A stretch of 64,000 nt of DNA from Trachythela sp. YZ-2020 (taxonomy: Eukaryota; Cnidaria; Anthozoa; Malacalcyonacea; Clavulariidae). The position numbers and the translations under genes are program-made. The DNA lies in assembly GCA_016169945.1 (NCBI GenBank), contig JADLSH010000228.1:124001-188000 (forward strand), written 5' to 3'. Positions 11,533-23,800 of this stretch are shown here, piece by piece. The first letter of the stretch is position 1, and every line of letters begins with the position of its first letter. Under the pieces are notes generated by a model, which had not been told where the DNA came from, made no database searches, and saw only the letters and a list, made by a program, of their open reading frames with translations.

Positions 11533-11753
11533 CTGAAAAGAGAAGATTTATAGATATAGTCAAACTATGCGTGAATATAGATGTACAGCTGAGATGTGAA
11601 TTACATATATGGAAGCTATACAGAAGAGTTCTATGCTAACATTCGTCATTTGTCATGAATGTCACGTACAGATAAGGTAAAAATGGTTTTAAGTGCATGC
11701 AGTTTGGATAAACAAAAAACAAAACTGGAAGACAGTTTTAGAAGTTTCGCCAG

Positions 11754-11876
11754 CTATACCTTTGTTTTTAAATATTCTACAAGAAGTGCTTTTACTTCTT
11801 TTTCTTCAAATTCCTTAGTTTTCTTTTCCAGGTAACGATGAATAATTTCTTGCAGGATACTGCTATAGTCTTCGCG
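11754..11876 (-). CDS. TRPC-like exon 7 (C-terminal helix, stop)
   Basis: The acceptor GATTTTTTACAG is followed by YSSILQEIIHRYLEKK and a charged helix, corresponding to the conserved YxxIxxxLIxRY segment near the end of TRPC proteins. The stop is TAG. Confidence 0.82.
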   Translation of the reverse strand, partial: REDYSSILQEIIHRYLEKKTKEFEEKEVKALLVEYLKTKV

Positions 11877-14800
11877 CTGTAAAAAATCCAGGCCGATCAT
11901 TTTCACGGTTTTAAAAATATTTGTTAACAAAACATGAGCAAAACAGCGTGCTTTTCGTCATTCTGATTTTTTATTATGTTTGACGTAACTAAATGTCGAC
12001 GTCATGCACTGCTAAACAGTCTATATTTAGAAAAGTATTGATTATTTCTCTCATCATTTGAGCTTGAGACATGATTTTTAACAAATTTATATCGAAAATT
12101 TCATGCAGGCTTACATGTAACAACTTGGCGAATATTTAGATTTTTGTCTTTATTTTGCACGCCATGGATGCATAAGATATAATCGCAGGGCCGTGGGTTC
12201 AATTCCTGCCAGAGGACCTAGTGTTGCATTTTCGCAACCGTTCCTGGTTTGGTCTTAAATTGTGTATATATCTACTCACTTGGATTATCCACCAAACCCA
12301 GTATAAGATATATTAAACGAAATTCAAGTTTGCCGACTGCGAAATTGATATTTTTCTTTGTTTTTCAACTGTTGGACAATTCACTAATAAGATATCGTAG
12401 TTATATATATCTACTTCACCTTTTATTCAAAATAAGTTAATTCCTTATAAACACTAAACACATGAGTTAACTATACATGCAAGTATACGTTCTTATTTTC
12501 AATTTAACGCGATCAAAATTAAGGCGGGCGCCGCCATCTTGGACCTATTCTCGATATATTTTTCCGGTTAACTGGAGAGATTCAATATTCTAAAACACTA
12601 AAAAATAATTGAATTATTTTGCATGCTTTTGTAGCTTTTGATTAATAACTCCCTATATATATAGGAACAATTATATAGAATATAATATAATCTATCCATA
12701 TTAGTTGATGACTCGGGTACACATGCACATGGGGATCATGCAGGGTGAGAGCTGCGGTTAGCGCGCTTGGCTGGTTCTTTATGTAGCCGTACACGAGTTA
12801 TGTCTGTGCTTATATATAGGCCGGGTTAGGGTTGGGATTAAATTATACATTTCGTGTACGGCTACATAAAGAGCCTACTGCGCGCTGCTCCTTGTACCGC
12901 TGAGTTATAAGCCTCCTACTGCAATATAGGCGAGGATATAGGGTAACTGCTAGCCTGTGCACAAACTGTATACGCTTGTATGACAAGTGAATGCAGTCTG
13001 TGCACAGGCTAGGTGACTGCCTGAACTTTAAAACACGTTTAAGTGCAACTGTGGTTGGTGCTCTCTTGCGCTTTACAACTTCTGTGTGTAAGTGAATAAC
13101 AACTATTTTCTGCATGTAATTTTGGCATGGCGTTTTACCTGATTGTTCTCGATATCGTTCATATGCTTCATTTTCATCGTTTCTGGATCCTCAATTTTAA
13201 CGTTTTCTGCCTTCCCCTATTAAATTAGAACAACATCATGTTATTATTTTCTCAATATTTCCTCCATAGGCCTAGTAGAGATTTTTCTCAGGCTTGGGAA
13301 TTTGTTTTGTCATTTAAAAGCTGCATACACTGAATAAACCATGCAAGATGACCGACAAGTTCACTTCTTATATATAGTCTTCATATGTTTATCTATGTTG
13401 TAGTTATTATTCTTTTCTATATAGGAATTAGATTCACTAGTTAAACACTGTTGTGTATAATGGCGTGGAAGTTATAGTATTTTTAAATTGCTATGTATAT
13501 ATACAAATATGATCACCAATTTGCTCATGCATGCATGCAAAATCTTAATTTATATGATTTTTATATCTGCGAATGCAGATATATTGCTATCGCCTTGTTA
13601 ATATTAAGTTAGCTGTCTTGTTAATGTTAAGTTAGCTGTAATGTTAGCTTGTAGCCATTCAGCGACGAGCATATATATAAGCCAATCAGAATCAGCTTAT
13701 ATAAGCCAATCAGCGATTAGCTTACATGCAACCGTCCAATTGACCCTGAATTGAACTCGTGTAGTCGTGTTATTGTGTTCGCCATTTTTGCTGCGAAAGT
13801 ATCTTGATTTTTACTTCTTTTTTTATTTCCCCATGTACAACATTATAATTAATAATTAAATATTTACAAGTGATAGGACTAGAGACCTATACTAGAAAAC
13901 TTAATAGGCTTTTCAATTAGCCGATTTAGGCCACTCAGTGAGTTATGTTCGTTGTAGTTTATAGATTATAGTTATTTACAGTCAAATATAATAAGGTTCA
14001 GATCATGAGAGAAATGTTTTTAGAATACAGTATTATGATAAAAAAGGAAGAAAAGAAAGTAGATTAGAAAAGAAATAGTATAATAGATTAACAGATTTAT
14101 AAGAATATGAAGATATAAAATTAAAGTAAAAATAAGTATAGGTTATCATGCGATGGCGAGTACAATTAGGGATTAATAGTACGAGTGATGTTTGGAAACT
14201 TTGCCAAATTTCCAAACATCACGAGTACTATTAATCCCTAATTGTACGAGCAACATCGCATGATTACTTGTTTATTATTAGCATGACAAAATTTCCGCCA
14301 TTTTGTTTGTTTCGGGAAAATCATTAATTGTACTGCAGTACAATTAATGAAATAATTGTACTCCTCTCAACCAATCAGCATCCAGTAATTTTATCATGCT
14401 AATAATAAAAGCTGTTATATGTAGCTATGGTTTATATGATATGAACAAAATACATGTTACATACATTCTTTGAATTTTAATCACGAATTGTATGTAATAT
14501 GCACACAATAGTATTGTTTAATTTGTTTTTTGAACGCAGTATAGGATTTTATGTCTTTTAAATTTGGTGTCAATTCATTCCATATATCAACACCTTTGTT
14601 TGAAAGAGTATGTTTAAATAATTTGTCCTTTTGTAAGACTCGGTTTATGTCGGTGTATTTGATTGTTTGTAGCAAAATAGTTGGCAAAATAGTTGACAAA
14701 GCTAAAACTAAGTTTTCATCGTCGCGAAGTTTTTTTATCTTGCTGCCGGTCTAATTTACAGTTAAAATGTAGTTTTTAAAATATCGAGTTCTCTAGAGGC

Positions 14801-17800
14801 AGAATAACTTACACTTTGAGTGCTGGATACAGTATAGTGCCTTTTACAAAAGTAGTAATACTCTTGAATACTCGAATATATACTCTAGTAATACTCGGCG
14901 ATCGTTTTTAAAGTAGTAATACTCTTGAAACATGTTTTGCTCTGATCATCACCATCACACTAATAATAATTGTTCAATTTATCTCATGAAATTACGAAAT
15001 TATACTTCGTCAGCTTTTAATAGTGAAACAAATAAATTGTTGTGTTGGTTTTCACCGCAGCAACCCCGAAACTATATTTTTAAGCAACAATTTCGGTAGA
15101 ACCTCTGTCCAGGACTCGAGAATATGTTTATCTTCTATTCTTCTTTACGAAACCTTTTTTCCCATTTTAAGTCTCGATATGAAATATTTTTGCAAACTTT
15201 GTTTGAAAAATCATTCGCACTCCTCGCAACCACAGATTAAAGATTAATATTTAATCTGTGTCGCAACCGCGCGATCCCTGTCGCAGCAGACTGGAACGAG
15301 TCAAATACCCTTATAAATCCGCCATTTTGTGGCGACAAAATGTTGACTGAGAAGAGATAGGAGTACGCATTCTATATCCAGAGAAGTTTCTATTGCTTAC
15401 TATGCACAATATCTCTTACATACTTAACATGCAGTTAGTATTAAAACATAATACTAGAAATACATGCATGCAGAGTCCCCTCGCCTATTCGAACCAAGCA
15501 ATTATACTTCCCAAAAATTATTGTAACATGAAGTATTGAGTCGATCACTCTAATCATGGTAATACGCAACACTGTATATTTCTTTTTTTGTACAAAATGG
15601 TAAAAATATAGCGATAAGATTTGTTGTACCTTTAACTATAAAATGATCAATTGCCCAACTATATAAAGTAGGTATGTTATTATGTACTCTTTTAGCTTTG
15701 ATTTACTGTAAAATTCAGCCTTTATAGTCTTAGAAGTTTCTCAAAAGGTTTCGAAATTTTCATAAAGCTTCAACTGTTTCTTAAAGAGTATTTTTATACT
15801 TATGCCTATATGCTCTTTGAAATGAAAATTTTGAGATTATGTTGTTTTTTATTCTATAACGTATTTGAATTATTAAGTGCTACTAACTCCAAATATGATT
15901 TTTGGTATTTGTAATAGTTGGATCATTCTGAGAAGAAATGCAATATATCTTTAAAGTAAAAATCCTCATCTTGATCAACTTTTTCACAGTCAAAGTTTCC
16001 GGATATGATGGCATTAGATGAATTTTAGCATCAAAAAGCAAAGGAAAATGAATTTACAATTCACCTAATGACATCATATCCGGTAACTTTGATCCGGTAA
16101 CTTTGATCAAGATGAGGATTTTTACTATAAAGATATATTACATTTCTTCTCAGAATGATACAAATATTACACATATACAAAAATAATTTTGGGGGTTAGT
16201 AGCACTTTTTGGCAAAATGGCAGTTAAATTTCTGACGTATACATTGAAAAACAAAATCTTTGTTTTTGCTAATCATGAGGCTTCTACTTACCAGTTTTCT
16301 CTCGGCCTGAACTCGCGCATGCGCGTAACGTAAAAAAACCACCCAACGTCCGACGTCGATGACATAATGGCGGACGACTTTACATTCCGCTATGTTCTCA
16401 CATATCCAGCTGTAAATATCCGAGCGGAATTAGTACCCTCGCATGGCGCTTCGAGCCGTTAGCTCGGGGATTGTATAACATTAAACGCCTGTGTACATAA
16501 AGCCCATTGAAATATTCTGAATAATTAAGATGTGGATAATTTGAATATGGGTTAAGTATGTATACATACCTTCTTGGAAAATCTATTGTAAACATAAAAT
16601 GGAAGTTGAAGAATATTATAAGGTGGAGGTAGGAAATAGACGTCTTTGCTTGCGAATTCCAACCACATAGCCGTTCTGCTCATCCTCCATTCCAGATTAC
16701 CTGTATCGTTCTATAACAATAACCATTGAAGTTGAAGGAATATAGGTCAGGTTATAAGTATACCAGAATAAAAAGAAAGGGATAAAAATAACAGAAGAAA
16801 AAACTTGGAGGTACAGACTTAAACTCAAGGTTAAGAAACTTTCCTGCAAAAACGGATTGATTAAACCAATTTCACTGGTGGTTTCAGATGCATTCCCTTT
16901 TGACCAACATTATTTGGTCAAAACAACAGAAATAACCAAATTCTCGGTTGTTTTAACCAATCAGATTGCAGAATACCTCATATCCAGCTTGTGTATATAA
17001 TAATAATTGTTATAATTAAGCTTCTTCACAATCATCACGTTATCCTGACATGCACGTAATCATTTATCACATCACTATAATCACACACACACTGTATAGT
17101 TTTACATTTAAAATAATGAAAAAGACAATCATCGAGAAAAACACTTTTGCTTAGACTCTTATAGTTTGAACTGTGACGACCAAATACTGTTGTAGTATAA
17201 CTATTTCAGTTATAATTTTGCCTTGGAAATAGGATTTCGATCGCGCGATACTAAATGATTATTTCTGATATCTTTCAGACTTACCGCAACGTATTCGAAT
17301 GAGTTGTTCATCATTGCGATCAGCATATTGATCCCCACAAGCACAGCACTAATAAGATATATGGCGAACAGAAACTTTCCCGTTTCACTTGTGATTTCGA
17401 AATTTGGATGAGTAGTTTCAAAATTGTCGATATTCGTTTGATCAAATAATGCCCAGAACATCACCCGCCAAGCACCCCCAAACCTATATTGAATGATATA
17501 GATATATATTTTCAGCATAAATACCTCACCAGATCTTTTTGCTTCAATATACTCTCTCAGGAATGCCAATGGCTGTCAATTTAATATTACTGATTTAACA
17601 ATATTAAATCGACACATAATTTAAGTTGGCCTACTGGCCTTCTCTAGATTTAAAATTATTTTGAAGTTTCGTAATATAACAGGGTCAGTTGGGACATTAA
17701 ATTATCAGTCAGTGTCAAATTATTGAAGCGAGGTCATTGCATGATGTCCACAATACAGATAATAATTTTGTTCCCTTCCTCACCAATAACCATAACCTCT

Positions 17801-20800
17801 TCTAACATGTCAGTAACACCACAGTAGATTTGTGGTTTTTACTTCAATGTCGCCACCATTGGCTCATTAATAGTTCACATAATGGATGCTGACTATCATG
17901 CAGATCTAGTTTCGAGTCACTGTTGCAAACGTTACTTCTTAGGGCCTAGCTTTACGGGTAACTGCAGTCTATCTATGGTGCACAGTATAATGGCCCTGCG
18001 GAAAACTTGGTATACAAGGTCCGTCCTTCTTGTTCTTACAAGGGCACCACCATGCATTAGTGCCACGTTCATGGAATTGCACAGGGCCTTTTTTAACATA
18101 ATTATGTTGCCCCTCTCAGTAAACTATTTTAGCCCCCCAGCGAAGGTCCGTTTTGTCTAAAATATAAGCATGCAGAAAGACCGAAGAATGACATAGTTCA
18201 GAACTTCAGAGTAGTATTATAATATTCTCATGACAAAACCTTGCTTTTATATCCTGAACGCTCAGTCCGTCTAGATGGAATATATCAAATTAAAACATTG
18301 TTACTAAAAATGCAGGAAATATTCTCCCCCTACAGATTCAAGCACGCACCTTCAGTTCACCACCTGCTTGTTAGGTCCCTTTCCTTTGATGCCCCACCCC
18401 CCACCCCCATACCCCCACTAGCAAATTCTTTAAAATGGCTTTACCATGCCGAGCTGGCCAGTTGTGGCCATTTTTTCGCATTGATATTTTACTTGTGAAA
18501 TTTACGAATGAATACAATGGATGCAAATTAAATATTACTTTGGCTGGTAGTTGGTAAAGTTTATTGTAACAATTGAACATTCTATATAGTTCGAGCGATC
18601 ACGCTTAAATAAAACTATAAAACGAATTTTAGGCTTGAAATACTATTTTGGAATACATACTTGGAAAGCACTTCTTTGGCATGGTGTGCTGTACTGTTGC
18701 TGTCAAGGTACTCAACTTCCAAACTTCTATTGTACGAGTAAAGATTCCGCACACCGAGTGTAAACGCAAAGAAACCTCCTACAAATATCGTCACAAATTT
18801 CGCAATGTCTTTGAACATCCGCAATATTGAAAGCTGCAACGGACCAAAAAAGGAGTTTACTGTGCACAAACTACCCAAATAACAAACGCTTATAACCGAA
18901 GAAATCGAGAAAAAACTGTTAGCCAGAAGTAGAATTCTGTGCCCTGCAACATCCATGGATGATATTAATTTAGTGCCTGCTGACCATCCTCCAATTGCTG
19001 TTGAACCAATCAACCACAACAATCCAGATACCAGAAAGCCGATCAACATGGCTGTTAAAACGCAGTTCCACCATTTGTGAAAATAATAGGACTTTCCTTT
19101 CCAAATTTTATGACCTTCTTGAGCGCACATTGCGAGAACAAACGTAAAGATCAAGTATTCTGTAGACATAAAAACATTCGGATTGCTATTTAAATATTAA
19201 TATAGATGAAAAAATTACTCAATTCTGATTGGCTAAGAGCAGTGCAATTATTTTTGAAATTGCACACTGTGCAATTACAGCAGTGCAAATTAACAAGTAA
19301 CAACACAAGATCAGAGCTTGGAAACGAGGCAAGAAAAATCAACATGGCGGCGGATATTAGCAATGTAAATTTTCACTTTTTGACGACTTTTTCTACACTT
19401 TCAATGGAACACTTTTCAATGGAATTTTTCTACACTTCTTCACTTGAAAAAGTTTGCTAACAAGCAACGAAAACAATGCTTAAACGGCGTAGGTGAGTGC
19501 TCAAGTGTTATGAAAGCGTGTAATTTTTTCATGTATATTATTAATAAGTAATAGTATGGTTTCTCGTGAAATTTGGAAAAACAAACACTCGTGAGTTTTC
19601 AAAGACGTCAAATTGCACTCGTCCTTCGGACTCGTGCAATTTTGATCGTCTTTGAAAAACTCACTCGTGCATGTTTTTCCAAATTGCACTCGAAACCATA
19701 CTATTACCTATACAAATATAAATATATAAACTCGTTAAAGTTAATATATTATGCATTAGTCTATCCATATCTGATATATGCATGGCAACCTAATTTGGAG
19801 AAATACATATAAACACGTATTCAAAAGTTAGTAAATATTCAGAAAAAACTATAGTAAGAATAATCGCTTTCAAATCTTATTTGGATCACACTGAACCTAT
19901 ATATATTCCATTCTTTGCAAACTCTCAATGTATATAAAGCATATGAATATCTAACAAGTTTATTCATGTTCAGATATTTCCATCTACAAAATTTACCTGA
20001 AGCTTTCAAGAAACATTTTCTGAGGAAGAATGATATATACATCAATGTAGCACAAAAAATGCATCACTATTACACAAATCATGTTGGCAAAGGAATTGAT
20101 ATTTGGAATAATCTTGATATACAACACTGTTAATTTGAGGGTGTCAGAAGTGGTGTCAAATAAAAAGGTACAGAATAGCACCTTTTTGGGTGCTATTTTA
20201 ACACCACTATTCAAGGTGCCAAATTAGCACCTGGCGAGGTGCTAAAATAACACCATTTTTGGTGTTAAAATAGCACTGATTTTGGAGTTGGTTTAACACC
20301 CGATTTAGGTGCTATTTTAGCCTAGTGTGAAGAAATAATTGCTCATTGCTACAAAGCAAATCCAAAATATATACTCCATCTTTTTAACAAAGAGACAACA
20401 CAATCTGAAAATATATGAACATCCTTTAATTGAATTTATAATAATATATTTGTTGATTCCAAAATTACTTCGCAGCTGAACATTAAAATGGTAATAAATT
20501 TAGGCAAATCTTGCCATGCTCATGCAATGTTCTCACCAATTACCTATCAAAACCAGGTATTTAGGTCATGGTAAACACATATTTAGGTCATTCCTTAAAT
20601 AACTGTTCAATGCCAATGGAATTTGACATTCAGTTCTGCAAAGTGACATACACAGAAATAGTAAATATACTTTGGCGATAATGTACTTATTATACAGTAT
20701 AATTAGTTACTCTTTTGAACAGCAAATCTATTATTTTACCCTGGGCAATGCCAAGCAATTCTAGTACTATGCTAGGAGCATGTCAGAAGAGTTATTCTAT

Positions 20801-23800
20801 GTCACTCCAATGCTTAACCTATTAACAACTAACAATTTTCCTTAGCAGGTGAAGTTGTCTGGCATTAGACAGAGTAAACTTGCAATATAAGATGCACAAT
20901 CAGGAATTTATACAAGCACTTTAGTCTACTGCCATTTTTCAGATGAAGAAAATGAATTATTTACAACCATTTACCGGTAACAGAAAAGTGCTTCTATAAA
21001 TCCCTGATAATTATTGTGGCTTAATGGGTTACAAATTTGTTATAATTAGGTAAAGTCAACAGTTATGGAGTCTGATGATTACTACACTAATTTTCCCATA
21101 GTCTATAGACATGCCAAAAGACTGCAACTCCAAATTTTCTGAGATCAGAATACCTCTATTCTTTTGCTCCTGTCAGTATGGCCAATATCAAACACACACA
21201 ACTTGACGCAGACCATTAACTCCTTGCATTATCTTCCTCGGTGATACAAAGTTGCTGTATTACTTTAGTCGTGATATGCCAAGGTGAACCATACATAAAT
21301 ATCAATAAAAAAAATTTTCCGGACTATATTGTTTATACAGGCTAATTCCTAATGTTGTTCAATTTTATAAATATTAGCTATGAATATCTATAAAATATTA
21401 GCTATTCTATAAACTTATATTCTGTTTTTCTGTATGAAATATTAGCTATTCATGTTTTCGCATTCGTATATGCAGGTATGCTTCACCATGAAGATTCCGA
21501 CAACATAACAAATTTCCAATTTTCCGACGGGTCTCAACGATAGGGGGGGCCATGGTCCCCCCTGGCCCCCCGGCCACGGCTCCACTGCCACCACCCCCCA
21601 AATATGGGCATGATATATTTTTGGTTTGTGGCGAAAAGCATGGAGGGAAAGTTATTATATATTATATAATAGCTTCTGCAAAATTAAAAAATTTCATGTA
21701 TCCACTCAGCTACATTGCCTACATGCATTTACATTGACCTCAATAACCTGTAGGTTTTATTGAAGCATTTTAAATATACCTCATTATTAAATAACAATTA
21801 TAATATTATGGAAGTTGCACATTATTTAAAAGTCCTTACCTGAATATTATACCAGCATTCCTGAGCTATAACTCTTGAAATTCTTGTGGACTTCGAGAAG
21901 AAAAAGCAAATATATTGCTTGTATTTTCCAACATAATTTTTCTAATTAAAATTTGAAATGAAAGTGACGCTATCCCAGAAAACGTTGCGCGCGTAGTAAG
22001 GAAATTAGACACCAGTCCGTATTTCCGTCCTTATGTCATTTCTATGAATTCTTCCAGGAGAGACAACTATGCCAACGAACACTGCTCAGTCTGCTCGTAT
22101 TTTGTACCATTTCAGATTTTTGTGTCATATTTTAGACTCTATGCTTTAGGAATATAACGTTCTCTGTAAAATGTCTCTTAAAGGTATGCAACAAACTAGA
22201 TGCGACACAACAAAACACCATAGAGGTTGTGTATATAATGTCTATAATCATGTAGTATCACAAGATATTATACATGGCGATATATCAAAACAATATTCCG
22301 TAGAAATATGTTACTTTTAATGGGCTTTCTTGCGAGTTTTTGTGAAACTGTAATTTGACTTAAACACCCATAATAATCGTGTTAATTTAGCACCAGGCTC
22401 TAGTGGGCATTTTAACACTTTTGATAGTGTCAAAATAGCACCCATTATTTAGCGCTATAAAGGGTGTAAATTTAGCACTTTCGCTGATGAAAGATGTGCT
22501 ATTTTAGCACCCAAAAAACTGAAAAAAGGTGTTTAAAAGTTTCGGATGCTGAATTAGCACTTTAAAATTGATACCCAACTTAACGGTGCTAAATTAACGG
22601 TGCTAAATAGCACTTTCTATTTAACACCACCTCCTGGTGTCAATTTAGCACCTATACAGGTGCTATTTTAACACCCTCAAATTAACAGTGAATACAAGGA
22701 AATCAAATTTCGTTCTTCTAAAACAAAAATGCAAATGCTTTTTCTGCATTCAGATTCATCAAAGTAATGTTTACATAAACTATATTTCTATATTTATAAC
22801 CTGTCGTACTTCATGTAGACTTTATGAACTTAGTTTAAAACATGTATATAATATAGCTTATTGCGGCGAGCCTAATGGTTATAGTAATGCTATTGCTTAT
22901 ATGTCCAACAGTCACAGTAAATCAGGCTTGTAATTATATGAGTTATGTTGTTTATGTCCTTATAGACGTAGTAACGTACTATTAACAAAGGACAAATCTT
23001 ATTCACTGCAGCAATTCTCAATATGTATAATAGCTTACAATGTCAATTTTTGAACGGTTATAAATAGAAAACACTTTGTTTACATTTCAGTTCTTCTATA
23101 TGCATCTCTGCAGGCATTCTCTGCATGCCAAACTAACTCCAATAAATCGGCTCTGCGATATTTAATTGTTTCGCTTATCAGTTTAGCCGCTAATCAGCCC
23201 TGTTCGGGCTCGCCCTATGATGCTGCGCATCTCCCTAGTTATTATTGATTATAGATTTAATAATTACTTCTTCATCTTATCTTAATTATCTACATTTCTA
23301 ATAGTAACACTTTCTTTTATAAAGATTTGAACTGATATTAAAATATTATTATGTGACTAGGGACCTTAAATAAAAGCCTCATGTGTTCTGCATTTCTAAT
23401 AGTAACACTTTCTTTTATAAAGTTTTGAACTGATATTTTTTTATAAAGATTTGAACTGATATTAAAATATTATTATGTGACTAGGGACCTTAAATAAAAG
23501 CCTCATGGGTTCTGCATTTCTAATAGTAACACTTTCTTTTATAAAGTTTTGAACTGATATTAAAATATTATTATGTGACTAGGGACCTTAAATAAAAGTC
23601 TCATGCATGCATGGTTACTGCATGGTATAGGTTCCTAGTCCTGAATTTGTAAATATACCTTTCGTATATTTGTAATTACATTGTACTACGTTTGGGCAAA
23701 AAATTAAAAACATATATTAATTTCTACATTTCACAATGGTCAATGATTATTATTATTGTGTGTATAGGCTATATAGCTGGAAACGAAAAACCTATAATGA

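Larger units (their letters stand above)
10344..11753. other. Space between the two convergent genes
   Basis: The 3' ends of the transporter and the TRPC-like gene face each other across about 1.4 kb. The stretch holds candidate poly(A) signals for both genes, a partial GGCCCCGTTTACAC repeat end near 10533 and CCCGGGT-type inverted pieces near 10630-10650 and 10995. I see no coding exon. Confidence 0.55.

Noticed and set aside
17882..18160. 92-residue protein inside the TRPC-like gene
   Set aside because: It lies in an intron on the opposite strand, without splice or family support.
20134..20330. CRISPR-like or riboswitch reading of the GGTGCTATTTTAACACC repeats
   Set aside because: The repeats are short palindromes with irregular spacing at both ends of a transposon, better explained as subterminal transposon sequence.
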